Shown here one piece after another: positions 28,026-37,509 of a stretch of 64,000 nucleotides of DNA (positions are counted from its first letter, which is position 1; each line of letters opens with the position of its first letter). The notes under the pieces were generated by a model. It was not told where the DNA came from and ran no database searches. It saw only the letters and a list, made by a program, of their open reading frames with translations. Source of the DNA: Sphingopyxis sp. Its GTDB lineage: Bacteria > Pseudomonadota > Alphaproteobacteria > Sphingomonadales > Sphingomonadaceae. Location: contig NZ_JADIZJ010000001.1 of NCBI RefSeq assembly GCF_016704835.1, positions 1,349,001 through 1,413,000 of the forward strand, given 5' to 3'. The translations under genes and the position numbers were made by a program.

Positions 28026-28094
28026 GCGACCCCCCGGACTTCATGTTCCCCGTCATGCTGCCAAGCCGCAACCGGTGTGTAAAGTCTTGTGCGG

Positions 28095-30263
28095 TCAGAC
28101 GAAACTATAGGGATCAATGTCGATCGCGAGCCGCGACTTCGATGGCCAGTCGATGCTGGCGACCCAGTCGCGGATCGTCCCCTGCAGGTCAAAACTGCGC
28201 GGGGCGTGAAGCAGCAGGCGAAAGCGGTGGCGGCCGCGCAGCATCGCGAGCGGGGCGGGGGCGGGGCCATAGACCGCGAGCCCTTCGGCCACCGGCGCCT
28301 TCGCCCCCAGCCGCTGCGCGACGCCGCGCGCGACCTCGATGTCTTCGGACGAAATGACGAGCGCGGCAAAGCGGCCGTAGGGCGGCGCGCCCGCATGTTT
28401 GCGCGCCGCGGCCTCGGCGGCGTAAAAGCCATCGCGGTCGTTGGCCACGAGCGCGGCCATCACGGGGGCGCCGGGCACGCGCGTCTGGATCAGCACCTCG
28501 CCGGGCTTTACCCCGCGCCCCGCGCGGCCCGCGACCTGCGCGATCTGCTGGAATGTGCGCTCTGACGCGCGGAGGTCGCCGCCGTCGAGCCCCAAGTCGG
28601 CGTCGACGACGCCAACAAGGGTGAGATTGGGGAAATGATAACCCTTGGTGACGAGCTGCGTCCCGATGATGATGTCGACCAGCCCGCCCTCGACATTGTC
28701 AACGAATTCGGCTGCCTTGGCGGGCGACCACAATGTGTCAGAGGTGACGATCGCGACGCGCGCCTCGGGAAAGCGCTGCGCAATCTCGTCGGCGACGCGC
28801 TCCACGCCCGGGCCGCACGCGACTAGGCTATCCTCATCCTCGCATTCGGGGCAAAGCCGCGGCGGCGGCATGACATGGCCGCAATGGTGGCAGGCGAGGC
28901 GGTGGACGAGGCGGTGCTCGACCATCCACGCGGTGCAGTTCGGGCACTGGATGCGGTGGCCGCAGGTGCGGCACAAAGTCAGCGGCGCAAAGCCGCGGCG
29001 GTTGAGGAACAACAGGCTCTGCTCGCCTTTTGCAAGGCGGTCGGCGAGCGCAGCGACCAGCGGCGGCGCAAGCCATCGGCCGCGGTCGGGCGGGTCGCTG
29101 CGCATGTCGATCGCGGTGAGATCGGGCAGGGTCGCGCCGCCGAAGCGTGCCGGAAGGACGATGTGGCGATAGCGTCCCGCCTCGACCATCGCGAGGCTTT
29201 CGAGCGCAGGTGTCGCGCTCGCCAGCACCACCGGCAGCCCCTCGAAATGCCCGCGCATCACCGCGACATCGCGCGCGTGATAATGGACGCCGTCCTCCTG
29301 CTTAAAGCTCGTTTCATGCGCTTCGTCGACGACGATCACGCCGAGCCGGGCGTAGGGCAGGAACAAGGCCGAGCGGGCGCCGACGATGATCTTCGCCTCG
29401 CCGCTGGCGATAGCGTGCCAGGCGCGGCGGCGTTCGGTCGAACGCAGCCCGCTATGCCATGCGACGGGTTCACAGCCGAAGCGCGCGGCGAAGCGCGTCA
29501 GCATCGGTTCGGTCAGCGCGATTTCGGGCAGCAGAACGAGCGCCTGCTTGCCCGCGTCGATCGCGGCGGCGATCGCTTCCATGTAGACTTCGGTCTTGCC
29601 CGACCCGGTGACCCCGTCGAGCAGCAGCGTCTCGAATTTCTCGGCGGCGACGGCATCGGTCAGCTGCGCGGCGGCGGCGAGCTGTTCGTCCGACAGGTCG
29701 GGGGCGGCGAAGGCGGGATCAGGGTGGGGGTAGGGTGCGTCGGCGGATACGGTCACGGCCTCGAGCGCCCCGGTATTCACGAGCCCGCGGATCACCGCGT
29801 CGCTGACCTCGGCGAGCGCGGCAAGCTCGCGCACCATCCCCTGCCGGTCGCCGATCTTTTCGATGGCGACCGTGCGCTGCGGAGTCATGCGGGCGGGCAA
29901 TTCTCCGGTGGCGCGATATTCGACGATGGGGCGCTTCGCGTCGGCAAACGCAACCCCGGGCAACACCATGCGCAGCACCGAGCCCGGCGGGGCGAGATAA
30001 TAGTCGCTGGTCCATTCGACCAGACGGCGCAGCGGCGCCGCGATCGGCGGGACGGCGACGACTTCGTAAAGATTGCGCAGGCGATTGTCGCCGACCGCCT
30101 CGGGCGCGCCAAAGCTCGCATCCTCCCACACCACGCCGCCCATCCGCCGCGGCCCGAGCGGGGCAATGACGACGCTCCCGAGCGGCGCATCGCTGCACTG
30201 CGGGACACGATAGTCGAGCGGGCCGAGGGCGGCGGTGAGCAGGAGAACGCGGGCGCGGGTCAT
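28095..30263 (-). CDS. priA: Primosomal replication restart helicase PriA
   Basis: A 722-residue SF2 helicase that reloads DnaB at stalled forks. Walker A is LLDGVTGSGKTEVYMEAI, Walker B IVVDEAHETSFKQEDG, and motifs ARSALFLPYARLG and QVAGRAGRGVKPGEV are visible. The zinc-binding segment has eight cysteines (CRTCGHRIQCPNC, ACHHCGH, RLCPECE). The start at 30263 (MTRARVLLLTAALGPLDYRVP) matches homologues; longer open frame upstream is not conserved-looking. Confidence 0.96.
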   Translation of the reverse strand: MTRARVLLLTAALGPLDYRVPQCSDAPLGSVVIAPLGPRRMGGVVWEDASFGAPEAVGDNRLRNLYEVVAVPPIAAPLRRLVEWTSDYYLAPPGSVLRMVLPGVAFADAKRPIVEYRATGELPARMTPQRTVAIEKIGDRQGMVRELAALAEVSDAVIRGLVNTGALEAVTVSADAPYPHPDPAFAAPDLSDEQLAAAAQLTDAVAAEKFETLLLDGVTGSGKTEVYMEAIAAAIDAGKQALVLLPEIALTEPMLTRFAARFGCEPVAWHSGLRSTERRRAWHAIASGEAKIIVGARSALFLPYARLGVIVVDEAHETSFKQEDGVHYHARDVAVMRGHFEGLPVVLASATPALESLAMVEAGRYRHIVLPARFGGATLPDLTAIDMRSDPPDRGRWLAPPLVAALADRLAKGEQSLLFLNRRGFAPLTLCRTCGHRIQCPNCTAWMVEHRLVHRLACHHCGHVMPPPRLCPECEDEDSLVACGPGVERVADEIAQRFPEARVAIVTSDTLWSPAKAAEFVDNVEGGLVDIIIGTQLVTKGYHFPNLTLVGVVDADLGLDGGDLRASERTFQQIAQVAGRAGRGVKPGEVLIQTRVPGAPVMAALVANDRDGFYAAEAAARKHAGAPPYGRFAALVISSEDIEVARGVAQRLGAKAPVAEGLAVYGPAPAPLAMLRGRHRFRLLLHAPRSFDLQGTIRDWVASIDWPSKSRLAIDIDPYSFV

Positions 30264-30377
30264 GGGTGGGGGAGGATATAGGTTGCGCGGTGAAATAGGA
30301 AAGCGCTGAGGATGGTTCCTGCCCCAACGCCCTTCGCCATCGGGGACTTGATCCTGCATCCATTGCCGCACGCGTCG

Positions 30378-30408
30378 CATGGGCCCCGGATCACGTCCGG
30401 GGTGACGA
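30378..30408. repeat. Short dyad CCCCGGATCACGTCCGGGG in the priA upstream region
   Basis: A near-perfect palindrome typical of intergenic sphingomonad sequence (family recalled, not searched). It lies between the end of the PepSY gene and the start of priA, in a 150-base gap with no other feature seen. Confidence 0.5.
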
Positions 30409-30413
30409 GGGTG

Positions 30414-31505
30414 TCAAGCTTTGGCCAACGTCGCCTTCTTCACCACCTGCTTCGCCGGTTTCGGCCGGCGAAACCAGAACGTCCACACCGTCAGGCTCCC
30501 CAGTAACGCCAGCACCAGCCCCGACGCGGACATCAGCAGGCGATAGGGCAGCCCGCCTACCTTGGCCGCGTGGAGCGGATAGGCCATGTTGAACGCCTGC
30601 GCCCCGGCGGGCATCGCCAGCGCGTCGCGTGCGCCCAGCATTTTGCCGGTCTCGGCATCGAACCACAAGGTCGAGCGCCCGTTGGGCAGCCACTCGCCGG
30701 GCTGTTTCATGCGCAGGCTGATCGGGTCGCCGGGCTTGCGCGGTTTGCTGAGGATGCGGAACTCGGCATCGGGAAAACGCGCCCGCGCGGTGGTCAGCAT
30801 TGCGGTCCAGTCGGGATCGGCGGCGAGTAGGCCGCCCTTATATTTTGGCGGTTCGAGCGCCTTGGCAGTCTCGGCAACCGGGCCGAACGGCGCGACGATA
30901 ATCGCGGCAAAGGGGCGAAAGATCATCATCGTTCCGCTGACGACCGACAGCAGCAGTAATGGCGCGACGACGATGCCAAGGTCGCGGTGCTGCGTGACGA
31001 TCGCGGAGCGGGTCATCCGCTTTGGCCACAGCCGCAGCTTGAAAGTCTTGCGGGTACGCCACCACAGGATCACCCCCGAGATGACAAAGAACAGCCCGGC
31101 CAGTCCCGCGATCCCGATGACCCATTCGCCGGTGTCGCCGGTGAACAGATGGTGGTGGAAATCGAACAGCCAGATTTCCGGGCGCTCCCACTGACTCGCC
31201 CAACGCGTGACGATCCCGCCCGACTGGTTCGCATAGAGCCCAGCGCCCTCCTCGAACCGCATCTGGTGCAGCCCGAGGCGCTTGCTGGCATAGATGATCC
31301 CTTGCGGATCGCCGGGCATCGCCATCAGCTTTTCGGTCGTCGCCGCAACGGTGGCGAGGTCGGTGATCTGCGCATCGCCCGCGTGCGGCAAGCCGATCCA
31401 CGCTTCCTTATGAACGAGGATCGCGCCCGACAGGCCGAGCAGCGCGAGCACGAGGCCAATCAGCCCCCCGGTCCAGCGGTGCAGTGTGTCGAGCAGCTTC
31501 ATCAT
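30414..31505 (-). CDS. PepSY-associated membrane protein, probable siderophore-iron partner
   Basis: About 363 residues. There are four membrane segments: LHRWTGGLIGLVLALLGLSGAILV at the start, then GIAGLAGLFFVISGVILWW, VVAPLLLLSVVSGTMMIF and a last one near LLMSASGLVLALLGSLTVW. Two periplasmic PepSY domains lie between, and His residues (LHRW, DFHHHLFTGD, QHRDLG) may bind haem. Such proteins are often encoded with TonB receptors and may help reduce ferric siderophores. The ATG at 31505 overlaps the receptor stop (TGATG), so translation is coupled. Confidence 0.88.
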   Translation of the reverse strand: MMKLLDTLHRWTGGLIGLVLALLGLSGAILVHKEAWIGLPHAGDAQITDLATVAATTEKLMAMPGDPQGIIYASKRLGLHQMRFEEGAGLYANQSGGIVTRWASQWERPEIWLFDFHHHLFTGDTGEWVIGIAGLAGLFFVISGVILWWRTRKTFKLRLWPKRMTRSAIVTQHRDLGIVVAPLLLLSVVSGTMMIFRPFAAIIVAPFGPVAETAKALEPPKYKGGLLAADPDWTAMLTTARARFPDAEFRILSKPRKPGDPISLRMKQPGEWLPNGRSTLWFDAETGKMLGARDALAMPAGAQAFNMAYPLHAAKVGGLPYRLLMSASGLVLALLGSLTVWTFWFRRPKPAKQVVKKATLAKA

Positions 31506-33694
31506 CAGAACCGGTAATCCCACCCCAGCGTGAAGGTGCGCCCGCGGCCGGCGAAATAGGACAGCTGGTCGGTCGGCAGCCGGGTGTCGCTCGAATAATC
31601 GATATATTGTTTGTTGAAGAGATTCTGCACCGACAGGCTGATGCCGCCGATCCCGGTCTGGTACCGCACATGGGCATCGGTCAGGGTGTAGCCGCCGAAA
31701 TCATTGTCGCTGAGCTTCAGCGGGTGCAGCGGGTTGGCATCGTCGGCGGCGCGCGCCTTGCTGTCGAAGCGGCGCTTGAAATAGACCTGTGTCTGGACGC
31801 GTGCAGAAAACGGGCCGCTGTTGTAGCTCGCCGCGAGGTTCAGGCGATCGGGCGAAATGTTGGTGCCGTCGAGGTCGCTGTCGACCTTGCCGTCCGGCAC
31901 CGCGTCGCTGTCGAAGCGGCCGATCAGATGCGCATAGCCGACATTGAGCTTGAGTCCGTCGATCGGGGTCTGGACGCCGAGATTCAGCTCGAGCCCCTGA
32001 ATTTCCACGCGCAGCCGCTGGACGTCAAAGGTGCGGTCGGGGCGCGCGATCAGCAACTGACCCTTGTCGCTCGACGACCAGAAATAAGAGGCGCTGGCGT
32101 CGAGCGGGCCGCGCTTGACCTCGAAACCGATCTCGCGGTTGTTCGAAACGATCGGCGAGATGTCGAGGAAGGTGTCGATGTCGACCCCAGGGGTGCCGAT
32201 GGCGCGGGTGATGCGCCCAACGTCGGGGACGGTGAAGCCCTCGGCATAGCTCGCGTAAGCGCGGATGCCGTCGATCGGCTCGATGATGACGCCGCCGTTG
32301 AGTAGCACATCGTCAAAGGTTGGTGACCCACCCGCGACCGACACCCCGCCGCGCGGCGTTGTGGTCGTCGCCAGCGTGGTGTAATCGTCGATCGTGATCT
32401 TCACATTTTCATAGCGCGCGCCGCCCGCGACGCGGATCAGCCCGTCGAACAGCTTCAGGTTGGCCTGCGCAAAGGGCGCGAGGCTGCGGAAATCGGTCGG
32501 CGGCACCCAGGTCCGACCGGTCGCGATCAGCCGCTGTTCGGTGGTGTCCCACAAGGCGTCGAAGCCCAATGTCAGCGTCAGATCGTCGAAGCCAGGGAGG
32601 CCGCGCTCGTAGCTCAGCTTGCCGCCGAATTTGCGGCTACGGTTCTGCGACTGGTCGAACAGCGTCCCGATCGGCGCGATGCGGATGTCCTGGAACGCCG
32701 CCTGCGTCGCGATTTCGCCGCCAAAGGTGTCGCGGCTGCGGTTGAAGAAGATCTGGCTGACCAGATTGCCGCCGCTGAGGTCGGTGTCGGTCAGCGATAG
32801 CGCGACGCTTTCGGTGCGGTTCTGCGCCGACTTGCCGGGCGGGTTGCCGCGCCCCGCGCTGGTCGGGATACCGAGCGCGCGGCTGCCGGCAATCGCAACA
32901 TAGTCGCCGTCGCCCTTGAGCTCGAAGCGGCTCGCGATCAGGTCGATGCGCGCGCTCGGCGACAATTGGTAGCCAAAGCGCCCGAACAGCGAGAGGGTTT
33001 TCGAATCCTGCGTCTCGCCTTGCGTCAGGTTGAGTCCGATCGGGCGGCCCTTCGCGTCCGAAAAGACGCCGCGGATTTCATAGGCGGCGCCCACCGTCGC
33101 GTCGAACGCGCCGGCCTTGTACTGGATCAGCCCCGCGAGCTTGCCGCCCATCCCCGCCTCGGAAAGATCATTGTCGGCGGTGCCCTGCAACAATGTGCGG
33201 CCGCTGATGCCTTCCTCGGTCGGCGCGCCGACGGTGACCTGGTTGACGATGCCGCCGGTGCCGCCGATGCCCTGCAACGCGTTCGAGCCAAAGATCAGCT
33301 CGACACGGTCGACGAAAAAGCCGTCGATGGTGAAACCGTCGCGGCTGCCGTCGCGCAGCGGGGTCGATTGCGGGATGCCGTTGATCGCATAGAGCGGCGA
33401 ACGTCCGCGCAGCGTCTCGCCCGCGCCCGACAATTTCTGCCGCGTCGGCGAAAAGCTGGGGGTCAGAGTGGCGACCGCGTCTGTGACCGATCCCGCGAGC
33501 GCGACCTGCTGGTCGAGCGCCTCTTTGCCGATGATGTCGATCGTCAGCGGCAGCGCGCTTGGCGGCAGGATCGTGCGCGCGGCGGTGACGATGATCGTGT
33601 CGTCGCTCGCCGTTGAATCGCCGTCGGCCTGCGCGAAGGCGGGGGCGGACAGCGCGGTGGAAGCCAGCGCGGCGACGAGCAATTTGCGAATCAT
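31505..33694 (-). CDS. TonB-dependent outer-membrane receptor (siderophore type)
   Basis: A 729-residue protein. It has a signal peptide ending APAFAQ, a possible TonB box IIVTAART, a plug domain with LRGRSPLYAINGIPQ and FFVDRVELIFGSNALQGIGGTGGIVNQVT, and a 22-strand barrel ending in the aromatic C-terminal FTLGWDYRF. The architecture is that of ferric-siderophore receptors. The downstream PepSY partner supports an iron role. The substrate cannot be told from sequence. A TGC...GCA dyad upstream may be a Fur-type operator. Confidence 0.93.
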   Translation of the reverse strand: MIRKLLVAALASTALSAPAFAQADGDSTASDDTIIVTAARTILPPSALPLTIDIIGKEALDQQVALAGSVTDAVATLTPSFSPTRQKLSGAGETLRGRSPLYAINGIPQSTPLRDGSRDGFTIDGFFVDRVELIFGSNALQGIGGTGGIVNQVTVGAPTEEGISGRTLLQGTADNDLSEAGMGGKLAGLIQYKAGAFDATVGAAYEIRGVFSDAKGRPIGLNLTQGETQDSKTLSLFGRFGYQLSPSARIDLIASRFELKGDGDYVAIAGSRALGIPTSAGRGNPPGKSAQNRTESVALSLTDTDLSGGNLVSQIFFNRSRDTFGGEIATQAAFQDIRIAPIGTLFDQSQNRSRKFGGKLSYERGLPGFDDLTLTLGFDALWDTTEQRLIATGRTWVPPTDFRSLAPFAQANLKLFDGLIRVAGGARYENVKITIDDYTTLATTTTPRGGVSVAGGSPTFDDVLLNGGVIIEPIDGIRAYASYAEGFTVPDVGRITRAIGTPGVDIDTFLDISPIVSNNREIGFEVKRGPLDASASYFWSSSDKGQLLIARPDRTFDVQRLRVEIQGLELNLGVQTPIDGLKLNVGYAHLIGRFDSDAVPDGKVDSDLDGTNISPDRLNLAASYNSGPFSARVQTQVYFKRRFDSKARAADDANPLHPLKLSDNDFGGYTLTDAHVRYQTGIGGISLSVQNLFNKQYIDYSSDTRLPTDQLSYFAGRGRTFTLGWDYRF

Positions 33695-33721
33695 TCTTAA
33701 CTCCTGTTCGGATCGCCGCTA

Positions 33722-33752
33722 ATGCGAGCGATTTGCATATGCAAGAACATTC
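33722..33752 (-). promoter_or_regulatory. Possible iron-regulator (Fur-like) operator
   Basis: The minus strand reads TGCATATGCAAATCGCTCGCA, containing two overlapping dyads: TGCATATGCA (perfect) and TGCAAATCGCTCGCA (imperfect TGC...GCA). It lies about 30 bases upstream of the receptor start. The match to alphaproteobacterial Fur sites is partial. Confidence 0.35.
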
Positions 33753-34064
33753 TCCCCCCTTTTGACCGGCGTGTGGCCCGGCGATTTCCGTTGCGACGTT
33801 CAAGTAACGACAAGCCCCTCCACTTCAGAGGAAGGGGGGCGAGGCTTGCGAACTTATTCGTTAGTTGCAGCGAGCTGGTGATCGAGGCTGGGCGTGATAA
33901 CGAGGCGGCCACTCCGCTCGACGAAAGTCCCGGCTGCGCCGGACCAAGTCTCAGCGACCCTCTTCTAAAGAGGAGGGGATAGACCACGCCTGCCGACGCC
34001 TGGAAAAGTCGTCGCGAGCCCTGAGGGGTGACGGCGCACCCCAAACCGCGCTATCGTCCCGGCA
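33753..34064. other. Intergenic region with two short palindromes
   Basis: No gene is visible between the receptor and the patatin-like gene, which diverge. Two similar short hairpins of the type CCCTCnnnnnnnGAGGnGGGG lie at 33815-33839 and 33958-33978, about 140 bases apart. They resemble repeated intergenic hairpins rather than operators. The patatin promoter must lie near the right end. Confidence 0.5.
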
Positions 34065-36374
34065 ATGCGGGAAAAGGAACTGCGCTTCGCCCTGATTTGC
34101 TACGGCGGCATCAGCCTCGCCGTCTATATGCATGGCATCACCAAGGAGGTGTGGCGCCTCGCCGCCGCGTCGCGCGCTTTTCATGATGGGACGACATTGC
34201 CCGGTTCAGGCGCGGTCTATCGCGACCTGCTGACCCAAATCGCGGCGCGCAGCAATGTCCGGCTGCGCGTCCTCGCCGACATTGTTGCGGGCGCCAGCGC
34301 GGGCGGGATCAACGGCATTTTTTTAGCGCGGGCGCTCGCGACGGGGCAATCGCTCGACCCGCTCACCGACCTGTGGCTTGACAGTGCCGACGCCGACCAG
34401 CTGATCGATCCCGACGCGCGCCCTTTGTCAGCGGCGACCAAATTCTGGGCGGTGCCGATCGCCGGGTGGATGATGAAAAAGCGCGGGAACGTCATCGACC
34501 GCACCGTCGGGCATGACGCGCAGGACGAGGTGCGCGCCAAGCTGTCGCGCTTCGTGCGCGCGCGCTGGTTCGAGCCGCCGTTCGGCGGCGAGACCTTCGC
34601 GAACCTGCTGCTCGATGCGTTCGACGCGATGGAAAAGGGACCGCGCGGGCCGGTGCTGGTGCCCGATGGCCAGCCGGTCGACCTGTTCGTGTCGGTCACC
34701 GATTTTGCGGGGCATAGCGTCCCGCTGGCGCTTAACAGTCCGCCGCGGGTCACCGAGGACGAACACCGGCTGATGCTGCATTTTCGCGAGGATAGCCGCA
34801 CGGGAGCACGGCTCGACGATGTTCCTGGCCTTGTCGCCGCAGCGCGTGCGACTGCGAGCTTTCCGGGCGCCTTTCCGCCCTTCACGCTGCGCGAACTCGA
34901 CCGGGTGCTGAGCAAGCGGGAGATCGACTGGCCAAACCGTGACAGCTTCATCCGCACCCAGCTGCCCGCCACCGCGGAAGGCGATCCCGCCGACCGAGTG
35001 CTGATCGACGGCTCGGTGCTCGCCAATGCGCCGTTCCGCCCTGCGATTGCGGCGCTGAAACAGCGTCCGGCACGACGCGAGATCGACCGACGCTTCGTCT
35101 ATATCGACCCCAAGCCCGATTATCGCTCGATCAGTTTTGGCAAACCGGCGGCGGCGGGCGAGGCGCAGCTTCCCGGCTTCCTGCCGACGATCCTCGGCGC
35201 GCTGTCTGAAATCCCTCGCGAACAGCCGATCCGCGAAAATGTCGAGGCGATCGAGGGCATGTCGCGCCGCATCCGCCGCATGCAGCATATCGTCGACGCG
35301 ATGAAGGTTGAGGTCGAGGAACAGGTCGCGGCGCTGTTCGGCACCACCTTCTTCCTAGACACGCCGACGGTCGCGCGGCTGGAAAAATGGCGCGCCAAGG
35401 CGCAGGATCAGGCAGCGGCGCGCGCGGGCTTTGCCTATGCGCCGTACGGGCACCTCAAACTGTCGGCGGTGATTGAGGAACTTGCCAGCCTGATCGACCG
35501 GCTGTTGCCGCCCGAGGGCGCGGTGCATCAGGCGAACCGGCGCCTTGCCTTGTGGGACGAGGCGCGGGCGCGCGGGCTCGACCGGATTTCGGGCAAGAAG
35601 GGGGCGGGGGCGAGCGGCGATGCAATCGCCTTTTTCCGTACCCATGATCTCGGTTTCCGTATCCGCCGCCTGCGCTTTCTGGCGCGCGAGCTCGACACCG
35701 CGGTCGAGGCGACGCGCGATGGCCGCGATCCGGTGTGCGAGGACATGCGCGAGGCGATCTTTACCGCGCTCGGCCTTTATCTCGATCGTCAGGGCGATGC
35801 GTGGCTTGCGGGTCTCGACCTGCCCGCCGATGCAGGGCCGGGCCACTGGATCGATGCGGTTGCGGCGCGGCGTGATTTGACCGCGATCGACGGTCAGGCC
35901 GATGCGTTGATCGCCGCTGCGCTGGCGGCGATGCCGAAGGACGACCGCCGCACCCTGCTCCTCGCATATCTCGGCTATCCCTTTTACGACATTGCGACGC
36001 TGCCGCTGCTGCAGGGCGAGGGGTTCGACGAATATGACCCGATCAAGATCGACCGCATTTCGCCGTCGGATGCGACCGCGATCCGTTCAGGCGGCGCGGC
36101 GGCGATGCTCAAGGGGATCGAGTTCAACAGCTTCGGGGCTTTTTTCAGCCGTGCCTATCGCGAGAATGACTATTTATGGGGCCGCCTACATGGCGCCGAC
36201 CGGCTGATCGACATCGTCGCGAGCAGTGTGGGTGGAGAAAAGGGGCTGTCGGCGGAAGAGCTCAAGGCGCTGAAGCGCAGCGCGTTTTATGCGATATTGG
36301 ATGAGGAGGAGGGGCGATTGCCGAAGGTTGCGGGGCTGATCGCGGAGCTCAGGGGGGAGATTGGGGCGACATAA
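34065..36374 (+). CDS. Patatin-like phospholipase-fold protein (large)
   Basis: A 769-residue protein. The N-terminal patatin domain has FALICYGGISLAVYMHGITKEVW (oxyanion region), the nucleophile serine in IVAGASAGGINGIFLARAL, and the catalytic Asp in VLIDGSVLANAPFRPAI, so the Ser-Asp dyad is intact. A long C-terminal region of about 400 residues, mostly helical, matches the architecture of large patatin-like proteins carrying DUF3376. Lipid acyl hydrolase activity is expected; the substrate is unknown. No signal peptide is seen. Single gene. Confidence 0.88.
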   Translation: MREKELRFALICYGGISLAVYMHGITKEVWRLAAASRAFHDGTTLPGSGAVYRDLLTQIAARSNVRLRVLADIVAGASAGGINGIFLARALATGQSLDPLTDLWLDSADADQLIDPDARPLSAATKFWAVPIAGWMMKKRGNVIDRTVGHDAQDEVRAKLSRFVRARWFEPPFGGETFANLLLDAFDAMEKGPRGPVLVPDGQPVDLFVSVTDFAGHSVPLALNSPPRVTEDEHRLMLHFREDSRTGARLDDVPGLVAAARATASFPGAFPPFTLRELDRVLSKREIDWPNRDSFIRTQLPATAEGDPADRVLIDGSVLANAPFRPAIAALKQRPARREIDRRFVYIDPKPDYRSISFGKPAAAGEAQLPGFLPTILGALSEIPREQPIRENVEAIEGMSRRIRRMQHIVDAMKVEVEEQVAALFGTTFFLDTPTVARLEKWRAKAQDQAAARAGFAYAPYGHLKLSAVIEELASLIDRLLPPEGAVHQANRRLALWDEARARGLDRISGKKGAGASGDAIAFFRTHDLGFRIRRLRFLARELDTAVEATRDGRDPVCEDMREAIFTALGLYLDRQGDAWLAGLDLPADAGPGHWIDAVAARRDLTAIDGQADALIAAALAAMPKDDRRTLLLAYLGYPFYDIATLPLLQGEGFDEYDPIKIDRISPSDATAIRSGGAAAMLKGIEFNSFGAFFSRAYRENDYLWGRLHGADRLIDIVASSVGGEKGLSAEELKALKRSAFYAILDEEEGRLPKVAGLIAELRGEIGAT

Positions 36375-36379
36375 TCCTC

Positions 36380-36460
36380 GCCATTGCGAGCGAAGCGAAA
36401 CAATCCAGAGCGGTTCACGCCCACTCTGGATTGCCGCGTCGCTTCACTCCTCGCAATGAC
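36380..36460. repeat. Palindromic intergenic element, copy 3 of 5
   Basis: Arms CCATTGCGAGCGAAGCGAAACAATCCAGAG and CTCTGGATTGCCGCG...TCCTCGCAATGACGAGG flank a short loop. It lies between the converging patatin and metallo-beta-lactamase genes, directly after both stops. Confidence 0.8.
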
Positions 36461-36472
36461 GAGGTGAAATAT

Positions 36473-37444
36473 TCAGTGGCTATGGCTTTCCCCGCCATGC
36501 GCATTATCGCCGCCCTTGGCGCCCATCACATCCTTCGACCGGTCGGGCTGCACGCCGCGCGGATGGCCTTTCTGGCTGTTGAACACCGCCGCGACGAAGG
36601 CATCGCCTGAAATAAAGGCTTTCGGCACTTCGTATTTCGCCGCGAGCTTCATTGCTTGTACCTGTTCCAGCGTCTTGCCCGCCGCCTTGGCGCTTTCGAC
36701 GGAGGCAATCACATCTGCAAGCATCGCGCGGTAGGCGGCGAGGTCGGCCTTGGTAGCGAGCGGCCCATGCCCGGGGATGATCACGCTCTTGTCGTTCGCC
36801 AGCGCCAGCACCTTGTCGGCGGCAGCGAGCAGGCCATAGGCCGAGCCACCGCTTTCGAGGTCGATGAAGGGCAGGGTGACCTTGTTGAAGAACAGGTCGC
36901 CCATGTGAAAGACGTTCGCGCCCTGCCATTGAAGGATCGAATCGCCGTCGGTGTGGGCGTGCGGCGCGTGCATGACGCGCAGCGTGTCGCCATTGAGATA
37001 CAGTGAAATACCGTCGTGATAGGTCAGGATCGGCAGCGCCTCCTTCGCAGCGGGGGGCACCGCTTCGCCGCGCAATATCTGGCCCGCCGCCATGCGTTCG
37101 CGGACATGGTCGTGTGCCATGATCATCGCGCCCGCCTTGCCGAAATTCTCGTTCCCGCCACTATGGTCGCCGTGCCAGTGGGTGTTGATCAGCCATTTGA
37201 CCGGCTTCGCGCCCAGCGCTGCCACCGCGGCTTCGAGCTTGGGGGTCAGCGGTGCGAACTGGTCGTCAACCAGCACCGTGCCATCGGCGCCGTGGCTGAC
37301 CGCGACATTGCCGCCGGCACCGAACAGCACCGCAATGCCGGGGGTGACGACCTCGGTCTTGATTTCGACTTTTGAGACATCCTGCGCGAGCGCGGGAACC
37401 GGGGCGAGGAGCAGGGCGGAGGCGAGCAGGGCGGTGCGGATCAT
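36473..37444 (-). CDS. Periplasmic metallo-beta-lactamase-fold hydrolase
   Basis: A 323-residue protein with a signal peptide (LLASALLLAPVPALAQ). The zinc motif is INTHWHGDHSGGNENF, with a later His in HAHTDGDSILQW, Asp in HMGDLFF and His in VIIPGHGPLA, so the metal site is complete. The C-terminus is His/Gly-rich (HGGESHSH), perhaps a metal sponge. Such exported MBL proteins include lactamase-like and quinoprotein-relay-related enzymes; the substrate is unknown. The start at 37444 is chosen for the signal peptide and GAAAGG upstream. Confidence 0.88.
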   Translation of the reverse strand: MIRTALLASALLLAPVPALAQDVSKVEIKTEVVTPGIAVLFGAGGNVAVSHGADGTVLVDDQFAPLTPKLEAAVAALGAKPVKWLINTHWHGDHSGGNENFGKAGAMIMAHDHVRERMAAGQILRGEAVPPAAKEALPILTYHDGISLYLNGDTLRVMHAPHAHTDGDSILQWQGANVFHMGDLFFNKVTLPFIDLESGGSAYGLLAAADKVLALANDKSVIIPGHGPLATKADLAAYRAMLADVIASVESAKAAGKTLEQVQAMKLAAKYEVPKAFISGDAFVAAVFNSQKGHPRGVQPDRSKDVMGAKGGDNAHGGESHSH

Positions 37445-37509
37445 GATGGGCCTTTCGCTTGGGAAGTCAGGCGACCTGTCTAGCCGTCCTGCCGTCCCGT
37501 GCAACGGCC

